Assembly (NCBI GenBank): GCA_025677815.1
Contig: JAIXMP010000029.1
Coordinates: 186,001-250,000 of the forward strand
DNA from: Phascolomyces articulosus
Taxonomy: Eukaryota > Mucoromycota > Mucoromycetes > Mucorales > Lichtheimiaceae
Reading direction: 5' to 3'
DNA length: 64,000 bases
A program made the translations under genes and the position numbers. Shown one piece after another: positions 21,732 through 35,038 of the stretch. Position 1 is the first letter of the stretch, and each line of letters begins with the position of its first letter. Under the pieces are notes generated by a model. That model was not told the origin of the DNA and searched no databases. It saw nothing but the letters and a program-made list of their open reading frames with translations.

Positions 21732-23447
21732 ATGTCTTTTGTTCCTGACGGTGCTATTGGAGCTATTTTTGAAATTATTTATTTTATTGATTCAACTGTC
21801 GATGATTGGAATCAAGTGCTTCCCGAAGCTCATATATTTCTACGCGACTGTCATCGATTTGTTGCTATGATTCAGCCTATGCGATCTCAAGAAGGAGTTC
21901 GACAAAATGGTTTCAGTACAGCCACTACGTCAAGATCCCAAGTAGGTCCTTACACTACTACGACCATTGCTACAGAAAGAACACAAATCGAGGATGATGA
22001 TGATAATAATAACAATAATCGATTTATCAACAATACCAACATCCGTATGGCTGAAATCAGCCGAAATAAAAATCATACTTCAACACCATTACTTTCGTCA
22101 ATAACGCCAAGTACTCCTACTCCTCTTTCTTCAGATAGTCCACCTAATCCTCCACCTCATGATCAACAAGGGCACTATCGTTATTCCCAGCAACAGTATT
22201 ACCCATCACCACCACTGCCGCAACAGCAACAACAGTATTATCAACAATCCACTAATCCACATTATCCACCACAAGCAGCACCTATCAGCGAAATTGCCGT
22301 ACATGAAAATCAGGAAGCTGCTCGACTGATTATTACCGAGATTTTACAATCTGTACAGCAAGCCAAAATATACGTGGAAGAGTTTCTTTATGAAAACAGT
22401 AGAAAAAGAGGATCCTGGATGCAAGCTATCCAGTGGTACGTCACACGCGCATTTGTATCAGGGGATTACCGCGAATTTTTCCGGCAAGAAGCGGAACGTA
22501 TCCGAACATTGTTGAATGATCTCATGCTCAATGAAGAAATTATCAGTAAATCGAAGGAAACAAAGGTGGAAGATTTTCGGGATGATATGTCAAATGATAG
22601 TTATATGTTTTGGACCAAACATCTTGGTAACGACATGATTGTGGATTGGATTCAGTTCAAGGACGCCTACACTCTTTTATATGGTACATTGGAACCTATG
22701 GATGAACATTATATCAAAAGTGTCCTTACCTCCAATGCAAAAGAAAATCTTCGAATCACTATATATGGATTTATTTCCTTTATGCAAAAACATGGTTTCC
22801 CATTCGAGAAAAACGTGGCATTACGCAAGGCGTTTGATATGCCTGTGATGGGAGAGGATAAACGTATGGAAATCGCCAAAATGGTCATGGATTTGGTACA
22901 AGAATTTGCATCCTCCGAGATGAAGAAGAATCTTGTCGATGTTTATACATGGTATGCTGGTGTGGATAAAAAGGATAAAAAGGCAATGCAAGAACGCGCC
23001 AATAAATGGGCAAGATTGGTCAAAGAATCAAGAGATGTCAAATATGATAAAACAAAAGAAACAGATGAACATAAACGAGCCAATGATGTGGATTCTGCTA
23101 GACGTGCTGTTTCTTTGTTTTATCAAGAATATATGGTGATGTGGCGCATTGGACAAGTCTCCAGAGAAATGTTTAATGACGTAGATTTTCCAGGAAAGGC
23201 GAGAATCAAAGATTTCATCAAGTAAGTTGCTGTTATGAGGAGATGAATCCGTACCTTTGGGATCTTGAGACGAAAGAACGTGATTTACCAATATTAATTA
23301 AATTAATTACGTTGTTTTTACTTTAGCTTCTATTCACCGTTAGATAAGGCAAACTTTTTGATAGTGATGGGCCGCCAAGAGAAAGATTGGGAGAACAAGA
23401 AGCCAAAGGTTTATAACTTTCTCAAGAAGATGGTGGGGGAGAAATAA
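21732..23447 (+). CDS. Cbl-EF-hand-like helical protein, paralogue 2
   Basis: Two exons, 21732-23221 and 23327-23447, giving 536 residues. The intron splits the codon between DFI and the FYSPLD block, exactly as in paralogue 4. The start MSFVPDGAIGAIFEIIYFID aligns with the start of paralogue 4; an in-frame ATG at 21663 would add 23 mostly hydrophobic residues. Unlike its relatives it has a disordered insert rich in Thr, Ser, Asn, Pro and Gln (roughly residues 55-185, including poly-Asn and Gln/Tyr/Pro runs) between the first and second predicted helices. The rest follows the family: DSYMFWTKHLGND, VDWIQFKDAYTLLYG, RITIYGFISFMQKHGFPFE, ARRAVSLFYQEYMVMWRIG, FPGKARIKDFINFYSPLD and a short KKPKVYNFLKKM end. 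Function unknown. Confidence 0.8.
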
Positions 23448-24747
23448 TAAATAAAAGCTGTAACAGCTTTATTAGAGAATCAATTATTTCTGTATATATA
23501 TTTCTTTTGACGCAAGTCTTTTCGTTGTAAATAATTTAATAGTAACTGTAGTTGAGGGAAGATAATTTTAATCTAGTATCAAGTAATATATCTTTTGGTC
23601 AAATAAAATGTCAGAACCATCAGTAATGTCGATCAACACGTGTAATTTTATATACTTCCAACTTTACTACAGTACTCTGGCGTTCTTCTATAATAAATAT
23701 TTAAGTTCCCTTGAAAAAAAAACAATTCAGAGTTCAGGTCATAATGAACTTCTTTGCCGAGCCTTTGTAACACAAAGACTAATTCAAGTAACGAGCATTT
23801 GGTTCCCATCATTGAGGCTTATAAATGCAATCTTTGACTGAAACAGTCTTATACATAATACAACTTTTTCTAAAATAAACATGTAAGCCATATAAACATT
23901 GATACTTCTTTTGCAAACTGAATCAACTATTTTGATGCGATATGCAATCCACTGTCTGCTCTATAATTTTATACGCGTCAGGATAGTTTTGAACCTCCTC
24001 TTTTTTTTTACTCCTTTATAATCCCGCTTGTCGTAGCACATTAAACTTGTACATCCTGACACAAAACGATTTTTGCTTCAATCCTAAAACATGACAAGGC
24101 CGTTTCCTCATCTATTCAAAATCAAAACATCATACCTAATATTGAATATTATGGGAACTCTTCGAAATAATGGTCTAAGCCCCTAAATGCTAAACATATA
24201 GAAGGGAAACAATCCACTATCTTTAGAACTAAAAATAAGGCAAAAAGGGCCATTAATAATTATATAGTTTTGTTTGTTGTGATAGAAGTACTGTATTTAG
24301 TTTAAGGTTGAACGTTTCTAATCTTTCTCTACCGTAACGACACATTATCTTTTAGCGCCATATTGTTATGTGTTCTTCATAAATCATCTGTCAATTATCA
24401 TCCGAATAGAATTATTGAATCACAAAGATGTATGATATGCAAGCTATATGAACTTCATTGTAAACTAAAATGATGTCAATAAAGATTTGATGCTACAGAA
24501 CTTATTTTCGATTAAGAGCGGATACTCATCGGAACAACTAACCGTCATACTGTAAATGCTAATGGAAAAGGGGGTTATTAAAACAAGTCGAGTAACCCGA
24601 TTTTTCATGTATTACAGGTATGATGGCGCGCGCCATTGTTGAGTCAAATGGTTAATTTTTGTTTTATTACTTCTCTTTACCTCTTCTATTACTTTTTTTT
24701 TCTTACTTTTTACTATAATATCCTATTTATAAAATATATAATCAATC
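23448..24747. other. Spacer between paralogues 2 and 3
   Basis: About 1.3 kb, AT-rich, no gene recognised. Contains a perfect 14-bp GC palindrome, ATGGCGCGCGCCAT, at about 24624-24640, some 100 bp before the start of paralogue 3, and an ACGCGT hexamer near 23970. The promoter of paralogue 3 is expected here. Confidence 0.4.
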
Positions 24748-26178
24748 ATGGGTGGAGCAGTACATGTATTTGTATGCAATAATATCACCACACTCGTAGA
24801 AGAAGTGGTACAATATTTGGAACGTACTACAAAACTTTGGCGAGAAGATGTTTTTGAAACTTATGGATTTGAACGTGATACCCGAGAAGCACTGGCCATC
24901 ATTGGACCTATTCTCCAACAGGATAAGGATTTTCATAACTATTTGATCAAGTATGCCAGAAGTAATTTCAAGGATAGCAGCAATGCAAACAAAAAATACA
25001 CTACTGGATACCTTGGCCGTATCAAAAACATTGTCCAACATATCCTTCAAGGTCAAATGTATCTTGAAGAATACATTGAAGAAGCCAAGGAAGAAAAACC
25101 GATCCGAAAAAACATTATTTGGTTCTTGATCCGAACACCAGCCCCAAAGAAGAATTATCGACAACTTCATGTCACTGAAGCAGAACAACTCCGTTCCGAA
25201 TTGGATGAGCTTTCCAAGGATAACGGGTTTTTAGCATCCCCAGGGGCACTAGTTACTGCCAACCAATTCAAGGATGATTTATCCACAGAAGCCTATGAAT
25301 TTTGGACCAAGTCTTTAGGTTTAAAAACCACAGCCAACTGGAACGACTTTTCAGAAAATTATACTGTCTTGTATGGAAAACGTGCCAACAGTGACCTCAA
25401 GTATATTCGAGAAGTTGTCTTTAAGGAAAACAGCAATGGAGGTGGTACAAAATCGACCACAATCACAATTTATGGAGTGATTACATTGGCCAGAGAATAT
25501 GGTTTTCCTTTTGAACACGAACCTTCTTCCTCGCAGGATAATATCCGTCGATCCTCGACCACAGAAGAAATTCGTACAGAAATTGCCAAAATGATCATGG
25601 ACATGATGGTGGAATTTAGTTCAGCCGCTTTACAAGAACACTTTTTAGCCGTCATCCAGTGGTACGGCAAAGTGGATCGAAAGAGCGAAACAAGTATCCA
25701 AGCACGTGCAGATGAATGGGCCCAACTCTTAAAGGAATCAAGACGTCTCAAGGATGAAGAAAAGGCAGAATTACATCGTCAAGTGGACCGTGTAGATCTT
25801 GCCAGACGATCCATCTCCTTCTTGTATCAACGCTATATGGTCATTTGGCGTATTGGTCAAATTTCAAGAGAAACTTTGAAAGATGTCGACTTTCCAGGTC
25901 GTGCTCGTATTAGAGATTTCTTACGGTACTATCTTCCATTGGATTTTGCAAACTATCATGTTATTATTGGAGCTGAGCCAGAAGAATGGTATCACCGTAA
26001 ACCCAATGTTTACAAATTCTTAGCCTTGTTGATCACAGATGTGGCAAGTGATGAAGAAAAACTCAAGGTACGACAACAGGAGGCGACAGCAAGTAGTAGT
26101 GAAGGAGAAAAGAAACAAGACTCTGCCAATGGGGGTATCAACATTACCCCAGTTGAGGAAAAGAAGAGTGGGAAATGA
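24748..26178 (+). CDS. Cbl-EF-hand-like helical protein, paralogue 3
   Basis: Single exon, 476 residues. The N-terminal helical region carries LVEEVVQYLERTTKLW and KNIIWFLIRTPAPKKNYRQL. The EF-hand-like module is near residues 174-260: EAYEFWTKSLGLK, WNDFSENYTVLYG, TTITIYGVITLAREYGFPFE. The central helix is TEIAKMIMDMMVEFSS. The conserved C-terminal block has ARRSISFLYQRYMVIWRIG, FPGRARIRDFLRYYLPLDF and RKPNVYKFLALLI. The tail of about 45 residues is charged and rich in Glu, Lys and Ser. It has no intron at the position where paralogues 2 and 4 have one. It lies in the same orientation as 2 and 4, consistent with local duplication. Function unknown; a soluble scaffold or adaptor is the most I would infer. 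Confidence 0.82.
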   Translation: MGGAVHVFVCNNITTLVEEVVQYLERTTKLWREDVFETYGFERDTREALAIIGPILQQDKDFHNYLIKYARSNFKDSSNANKKYTTGYLGRIKNIVQHILQGQMYLEEYIEEAKEEKPIRKNIIWFLIRTPAPKKNYRQLHVTEAEQLRSELDELSKDNGFLASPGALVTANQFKDDLSTEAYEFWTKSLGLKTTANWNDFSENYTVLYGKRANSDLKYIREVVFKENSNGGGTKSTTITIYGVITLAREYGFPFEHEPSSSQDNIRRSSTTEEIRTEIAKMIMDMMVEFSSAALQEHFLAVIQWYGKVDRKSETSIQARADEWAQLLKESRRLKDEEKAELHRQVDRVDLARRSISFLYQRYMVIWRIGQISRETLKDVDFPGRARIRDFLRYYLPLDFANYHVIIGAEPEEWYHRKPNVYKFLALLITDVASDEEKLKVRQQEATASSSEGEKKQDSANGGINITPVEEKKSGK

Positions 26179-27049
26179 TCGTCGTCATCATCATCCTTTG
26201 TTCCAAAGTTATAATAATTAATAATATTATCCACAGTTTTAATAGTTCTAAATATGTTGTATAACCATTAAAAAAAACAAGTACCGCGATGTTTTCATGC
26301 AGAAAGCCAGCGAAATAAACAGTTTTTTAGTTGTTACTGTTGACAGTACTTTCCATAAGCCTTTTAGTGCTATGCAAGAACGGAGTGAACACCGTAAAAA
26401 GTTATTTGGTGATAGATGTTCTTGTCACACAACTGTTAAGAGATGTAACACTAATTTTTTTCCAACGACAAAATACAGCATCAATTGTTATTAATAACCC
26501 CTCGCCATCTCCAGGTTATTTATTATTATTATTATTTTTTGTCTCCTTCAATTCAATATTAATAGTAATAAATGACTTAGAAAATAAAATTCTGTTCATA
26601 TAATTTTATAATAAACATGACACGGTCGTCCCCTTGTATTAAGGAGGTAATGTAGGTAATATTTGTTTATATATTATGAATGGTAATAAAACATGATGAT
26701 CTGTTGATCACTTAAGTGGACTCATGCCACAACATATTTTAGTCTCTTTATGTTACAGATAGGCTTAGCCCTTCCATAAGAAAAAAAATCCCATCGTAAC
26801 ACCTAAGCAAATTATAAAAATATTCAAGTACTTCTGGGTTATTATGTTTTGCACTTATTCTTTCTTTCTTTCTTTATTTTCATCCAAACATATATAAAAT
26901 AACAAACCTTTTTTCCAAGGTCATACTTTCCCTTCTTTTTCTTGATTATTCCTCCTTTCCTTACCCAATAACTATTTATTAAGACAAATATATACCTATT
27001 TTCTTTATTTTTTTTCTATATCCAAAAAGCAACTACAACAACAATAATC
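26179..27049. other. Spacer between paralogues 3 and 4
   Basis: About 870 bp. No gene recognised. The last 200 bp are CT-rich with TTTCTTTC repeats, probably the promoter and leader of paralogue 4. Confidence 0.45.
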
Positions 27050-28644
27050 ATGGCTTCTGCATTTATTACCAACGATACAATTACCTTTATTAAAACCGTG
27101 GTCGAATTTCTCGAACAAACGGCTGATGATTACAAGAACGTGATTCCCGAAGCTTTAGCTTTTGAAGAAGAAGTGAGACACGTCTACGAAATTCTTCATC
27201 CCATCCTTACCGAAGATCCTGACTTCAACAAATATCTTCACAAATATATCAAAAATGGACTTAGCGATCGTAAAAACCACAAGGGCCAGCAAGCCATTGT
27301 CAAGGATATTATCCGAGTCATGTATATGGCCGAAAAAAAGATCAATCAATACTTGAAGGAGTACAGTGCTCAAAACAAAACTATATTCCAATCCATTCGA
27401 TGGTTCACCAAACGTACCGTAACTGCGCAAGAATACCGGGCTTATTTCAAGGGAGAAAATGAAAGAATTCGTCATTTGATGAACGATTTGGTGACCACAC
27501 GTCAGTTGGAAGCAGGTAGTGGTATCGTTACTGTCCGTCGATTCGAACATGATATGTCACAAGAAAGTTATCAATTCTGGATGAAGTACATTGGTAAAGA
27601 CATCGTCGCACCTTTTGATACGTTTCGTGAAGCGTATGTCTTGTTGTATGGTGATATAGAACCTTTGGAATTGCAATATATTCGCAAGATTTTATGTTCG
27701 TCCGGTGGTGGATCCATGACCGTCTTTGGTTTTATTACCTTGGTCCGTAAGCATAGTTTCCCCTTTGAAAATATCGGTACTGATTTACCTCCTGTTGAAA
27801 AAACACTTTCGGAAGAAAGCCGAATGGAGATCGCCAAAATGGTCATGACATTGGTATCGGAATTTGCTACAGAAAAAATGAAGGGCCACTTGACAGCAAT
27901 GTACAATTGGTATGATGGTGTGGACAAGAGGGACCCAAAGGCACTTCAGGAACGTGCCAATCAATGGGCAATACTCAAGAAGGAAGTGTGGCACATTGAA
28001 GAATTGACTCCTGAGCATAAAAAGGCTGAAAAATTGGATAGCGCAAGACGTGCTATCTCCTTTTTCTATCAACGTTATATGGTGATGTGGCGTATTGGTA
28101 AATTGTCAAGACAAGCCTTTTCTGGATGCGATTTCCCTGGTAAGGGCCGAATTCGAGACTTTATCAAGTAAGAAAAATGTTTCTTTTTTTTGTGTGCTGA
28201 AACTTTGTATTCTATAATTTCGTATAATTATTAACAATTTCCTTTTCTTCTGATAGATTTGTTCAACCATTGGACAAAGCCAATTATCTCATTAGTATGG
28301 GTAAACCCGAAAATACTTGGGATCAAAAGAAACCCCAAGTATATCAATTCTTGGAAAAGTTGATCGATGATTCAAAGGAAAAGGCAGTTTTGGCAGCAAC
28401 CACGCCTTCCGTTCCAAAGAAACAAGAAACTACAAAGACTGATCAGCCCAAGGAGAGATCATCCGTCATTGAACAAAAGAAGCTTCCTGAAATTACTTCA
28501 GAATCAGAAAATAAGGGAAATGGCTTGATAGCTTCTGATGACAAGATTCCATTATTGGATGAGAAAAAGACCCCATTACCAGAAAAGAAGATGGGTGCAG
28601 ATATGTCTGCTGAAATACAACAGCTGACAGTAGCAGCTCACTAA
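27050..28644 (+). CDS. Cbl-EF-hand-like helical protein, paralogue 4
   Basis: Exons 27050-28167 and 28257-28644, 501 residues. Predicted helices fill residues 1-150 (ITFIKTVVEFLEQTADDYKN; AEKKINQYLKEY; ENERIRHLMNDLV). The EF-hand-like part spans about 164-240: ESYQFWMKYIGKD, FDTFREAYVLLYG, SMTVFGFITLVRKHSFPFE. A second helical region (MEIAKMVMTLVSEFATEKM) leads to the signature block at about 332-375 (ARRAISFFYQRYMVMWRIG, FPGKGRIRDFIKF). After the WDQKKPQVYQFLEKLI motif comes an 80-residue Lys/Glu/Pro/Thr-rich tail. The SMTVFGF stretch aligns with Cbl's calcium loop and following helix, but the loop here is Ser/Gly-rich without acidic ligands, so calcium binding is unlikely. Closest relative in the window by eye is paralogue 2, including the intron. 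Confidence 0.82.
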
Positions 28645-30087
28645 AATACAAACACACAAGTTGCATTTAATTATTATATTTTTTTATTTCATCAAGTTAT
28701 TCTTCTTACGTAACTTGTAAGCATTTTTGAATCAATGTAGTAGCATATTTATTATTATTTTATATTATTTCTTAGTACCACTTTAAAAAACCTTTCGTTT
28801 TAACATTTGAAATCAACCAATTCTTCCAACATAATAAAAATTAATCATGATTTATATTCTTGACAAACTCTCTTTTGTATGTTCATTACTGTCAGTTTCT
28901 TATCTATTGACAGGATATCAAGCCAAATGTAACGGTCAATATAATATATTTATATATAGTACACGAGACATAATATCCTCCACTGAAATGCTGTTATTCA
29001 AATAATGATTCCAGAAACTAAGCAACTTGCATAGTTTATAGCCAAGTATAGTACGTATAAGATATAGGGAGGTTTTATATCCTAACCCACAATGTTCCAT
29101 ATCCATAGATTGGCAACATTGGATGGACATAATATAAGGTGAAAAACGCCTTGCACTATTATCCAAATGTGGTACACATTCATATGTCGAATAAAATTAT
29201 ATTGAACGAGCCAAACCAAACCATTTTTTGATAACCGGTCCATATATTTATATTTCCTCTATGTCATGGGTAGTCTAATAATCGCTTATCAATGTATGAT
29301 TAAGGAATATGTTACGTTTGATCACAGTACCCCTTCCTCAAGTACAATGAATAGCAATCTGATAGAAAAAATACTTTGGTCTTCAGTGTAATAACATCTA
29401 ATCCTTGACCAATATATTACGTACATGAGAATAATTAGAGAAAGAAAACAGTACAAAAATACATTTGTATTATTTTAGGAACAACCGCAATTTTATTCCT
29501 TTATCAAACAAAAAGATTTGAAAAAACAAGTCCATAACAGGTAATGATCATAAGAGATTTTAAAGCAAGCAGAGTGCGTCCGTCATGTGTAAACTTTACG
29601 TTTTCCCTTCCTATATTTCATTTTTTTTTTTTTTGTTCTAAGCAATTTGTTGAAAAGTATTGTTGCTGAAGAATCTCTTTATATGATAAAAAAAAGAGCG
29701 GCGCGCTAATAGGCTGAGCACGTATATTTTTAATCTAAACTCAAGAACTTCTATAATAAACTGGATGTGGCAATTATGTGAAAATGTGTGTAGTTATGAT
29801 ATGTTTTGCGTGTGCGTGTTGTGTGTATGAGTAGAAATCCCCATATACACATTTCCTCCTAATTATATACTCACCTAATTCCCCCTTCTCCCAAGTGTGA
29901 TGCCACTCACCCCACCAGCTCCTGCATATACCGTATAAAAGGAAAACCCTTATATGAAGTGCTTTACTTCTCTTTTTTTCTTTTCCTTTTCTCTCTTGTT
30001 ACTCTTTGGTTTATTAACCTTGAACCAACCACTTCCTCTCTTTCCTTCTTTTTTTTTTTTGAAGTAAAGTAAAACAATAATACACCA
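28645..30087. other. Intergenic, promoter region of the F-box gene
   Basis: About 1.4 kb with no gene. The last 200 bp before 30088 are strongly pyrimidine-rich with TTTTCC/CTTTTTC runs, resembling other promoters here. A GC-rich patch GCGGCGCGCTAA sits near 29699. Confidence 0.45.
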
Positions 30088-32643
30088 ATGACAATAACTG
30101 AAATAGCAATCGGTAAACTGCCAGTGGAACTTATTGACTTGATCGCTACATATTTGACGTTATCCGACTATTTTAATTGTACACTTGTTTCTAAGGAATG
30201 GCAACATGTTTTCCGTCATTGCTATCGTTATACAGTGAATATCAAAAAACGATCCACATTCACCTCCATGGTTCATTCACTAAATATTTCAGCAAAAGAA
30301 GAACCATGCGATCCATTAGGCCATGTTATCCGGGCGATTAAAATTGACGATGGTGTAGCGTGTCTCAAGGAAATGGTCCGTTTATACGATCTCTGCCCAC
30401 ATATCCATTCGTTGACATTTCGATATGCATATTCGGCTGCTCATAACGAAAGGTTATTCAATGCTTATAATAATAACCATAATGACAAACAACGGGTCAG
30501 TCGTCGTCGATTTTTCAGTACCCCGACACCATTTTTAAATGCCATGAAGGGTATCAAGAGACTGACATTGGAACCACGACCCCGAGCAAGTGTGGTAAAA
30601 CACATCCGCTGCTCAGGGCAAGATCTCAGTTATTATCTGTCTGCTGGATCCCATTTACGACGATTAACGCTTCTTGGCGTTATACCCCAATTAATGGCTG
30701 AACATTTAGAAACAATACATGCAAGTTGTCCGAATTTATCCGAACTCCATATCACTACCAATTTCAGCTTAAGTAATAGTATCAACGTATCGACAATGAC
30801 AACAGCGACGAATGATCATCATAGTAATGATAACAATTTAATCACATCATCACCAGCGTATTCTTTGGAAAACTTGTATATACGATGTTCACGACGTGAG
30901 ACCTCACCCGAAACCTTTTATCATTGGTTTGGTTATTTTGGGTTAAAATATCCAAACATGCGCCATTTATGTTTGGAATACAAAAATAATGTGTCGCGTG
31001 TACCAACATCATTCAATGATCAAGAAGCCATACGTCATTATACCCTATTTACGACTAATTGTACAAAACTTGAATCAACTCAATGGATCAATTTACCATT
31101 GCATTTCAGCCATTTACCCTTTCTTTTTGGTAACAATTCCCCTATCCACAACAAAATCATGAACAACGATAACACCATTTCCTTATCATCAACATTGACG
31201 ACCCATAACAGCACTACCACGACACATCATCATCATCATAGTAACAGCACCAATACAATCTTTCACCACCACGACATCTATCATGATAACAACTATAATG
31301 TGCATGACAACGTCGACGACGAAAACAACACCCAACAATTACGTTATGTCAACTTTGTTAGCGAAGATTATACAGTCGGTGATATAGATCCGGCAAGATT
31401 AGCCGAGCTGTTTATCCGACTACGCAACATGAAACGGCTGCATCTCTGCGTGCCCATGACCATAACATCAACGGCGTGTTTATCTATCCTTCCATACCTT
31501 TGGCACTTGACGGTATTAAAATTGATACGTAACGAGAAATCAGGCAGTATAGAATCTAATGAACCGTTTTCTAATATAACCATGATGGTGGATGATTTAC
31601 TGGAACAATGTCCCAATCTAAAAGAGTTGACGTTATCTCATTTTATTGTTCGAACACATCAAAGTGCCCATGTCAGCTGGGATTATCATCAAGATCGTAC
31701 GGCACATACAGGAGTAAAAAAAGTACAAGATGAAGGAGGGAAAAAAGGAAGAAGAGTAGGAGGATATCCATTAGAAACATTGACATTGGTGAAATCAAGT
31801 ATATCCGAAAGTTGTGGAAGTTTTTTTGCCTATAAATGCCCATCCATACAAAATGTTGGTTTATATACATGTATCTATTATGATGAATCTGGTTGTGGGA
31901 TAAGTCGTTTCAAGATCCATATGCCATATCACGAACTCAAGACACTTCATATCATTAATCCTAGAACAGTCCATAGTGTACCATTGGAATGGAACCGAGA
32001 ATTATTATCTGACATGGGTCACACCAAATTGATTACCGTTCGTTCTCTTATGGCCGACCATCATCTTGTTCAGCAGCAAGATATCAAGATTCCTGATGAA
32101 TCTTTTACAGTTGATGGATTGAACTTTTTTACAAAATGGTATTTTGATGCAAGTAAATGTCGATTCTTTGGTGAATTGAATATGTTGCGACATTATCCTC
32201 CTCCACATCGAAATCATAACGGCACAACAGGCACGTTTATGCATATGAATGACTCATTATTAACAGCCCAGAGGATCTTTGAAAATACAGTTCCATCCCC
32301 CTCCATAGTACAACACCATGCCTCTTGGAAGGAATCTTGTGTTGCTTTGAATGAACTGCAGGTATCGAATCTTTATAAACGGATCAAACAATCATGTGGA
32401 TTCCCTCAATACCATCGTCAGGAAAATTACGATAAAGATGATGATAGCAGTAGTTCGAAACGACGACGACTCATGACGATGGATGATCCAGAGGATATGA
32501 ATCGAATTATACCTGATCGAACGGTTACTTTATGTCATAACGAAGCAGAAGAAACCGGATTTTTGACTATTTGTTGTAAATCAATTGAAGCTCTTTCCGT
32601 TAATGGTATTTTATTGGTGGCCAATGATGTGTATAATCCATAG
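30088..32643 (+). CDS. F-box protein with leucine-rich region
   Basis: Single-exon gene, 851 residues. The N-terminus (about residues 8-50) is an F-box: LPVELIDLIATYLTLSDYFN followed by CTLVSKEWQHVFRHCYRY, matching the LPxEhhxxIhxhL ... ShVsKxWxxh pattern that binds Skp1 in SCF ubiquitin ligases. The rest has irregular leucine-rich segments (LSYYLSAGSHLRRLTLLGVI; CPNLSELHIT; YPNMRHLCLE; MKRLHLCV; CPNLKELTLSHF), as in fungal FBXL-type substrate receptors. A His/Asn/Thr-rich low-complexity insert lies near residues 350-410. KRRRL near residue 793 could be a nuclear signal. Such F-box genes are greatly expanded in Mucoromycota; the substrate is unknown. Confidence 0.85.
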   Translation: MTITEIAIGKLPVELIDLIATYLTLSDYFNCTLVSKEWQHVFRHCYRYTVNIKKRSTFTSMVHSLNISAKEEPCDPLGHVIRAIKIDDGVACLKEMVRLYDLCPHIHSLTFRYAYSAAHNERLFNAYNNNHNDKQRVSRRRFFSTPTPFLNAMKGIKRLTLEPRPRASVVKHIRCSGQDLSYYLSAGSHLRRLTLLGVIPQLMAEHLETIHASCPNLSELHITTNFSLSNSINVSTMTTATNDHHSNDNNLITSSPAYSLENLYIRCSRRETSPETFYHWFGYFGLKYPNMRHLCLEYKNNVSRVPTSFNDQEAIRHYTLFTTNCTKLESTQWINLPLHFSHLPFLFGNNSPIHNKIMNNDNTISLSSTLTTHNSTTTTHHHHHSNSTNTIFHHHDIYHDNNYNVHDNVDDENNTQQLRYVNFVSEDYTVGDIDPARLAELFIRLRNMKRLHLCVPMTITSTACLSILPYLWHLTVLKLIRNEKSGSIESNEPFSNITMMVDDLLEQCPNLKELTLSHFIVRTHQSAHVSWDYHQDRTAHTGVKKVQDEGGKKGRRVGGYPLETLTLVKSSISESCGSFFAYKCPSIQNVGLYTCIYYDESGCGISRFKIHMPYHELKTLHIINPRTVHSVPLEWNRELLSDMGHTKLITVRSLMADHHLVQQQDIKIPDESFTVDGLNFFTKWYFDASKCRFFGELNMLRHYPPPHRNHNGTTGTFMHMNDSLLTAQRIFENTVPSPSIVQHHASWKESCVALNELQVSNLYKRIKQSCGFPQYHRQENYDKDDDSSSSKRRRLMTMDDPEDMNRIIPDRTVTLCHNEAEETGFLTICCKSIEALSVNGILLVANDVYNP

Positions 32644-32933
32644 TATCTATCTATATTTATACCCCAAATTCCAGCCCATTCTTATAATTTTGTTTACCTA
32701 TTGGTAGAAAAGGAAAACCTGTTTTTTTTTCTTTATCTATTTGTACATTATATAAACATATAAACCTATAAAGTAGTAGAATGAAAACTCTCACGCGCTC
32801 TTACATCTATATCATTCTACTCATGTTTCTGTTTTTCCTCACGCTCCATTGTACTTCCATATCTTCCTGTTAATAAATCCGTTTTTTTTTCTATTGTTTC
32901 AAAAAGTGATAGTAAGGAAAAAAGACAGTTGAA

Positions 32934-34835
<1,902 letters not shown>

Positions 34836-35038
34836 GATTAAATCATAATCTTGAAAAAATTGATATCCATTCCCTTATCTTCTCTTTTCATGCAAATACA
34901 CATTTCATCCATGTAAATAATTCTTGTAGTAAAAACCTAATACATAAAAGTGCATTATATTTTTCATTGTTTTTTTTTAAAAAAACTATTTACAAATGGA
35001 TCTGATAGATATATTGCTACTCATAATTTTTTTTTTTT

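Noticed and set aside
24742..25188. 148-codon antisense ORF in paralogue 3
   Set aside because: Antisense shadow; the plus strand is conserved among four paralogues.
16806..28644. Annotating the paralogues as Cbl ubiquitin ligases or STAT-like proteins
   Set aside because: No RING, no SH2 and no DNA-binding domain; only the EF-hand-like segment resembles Cbl.
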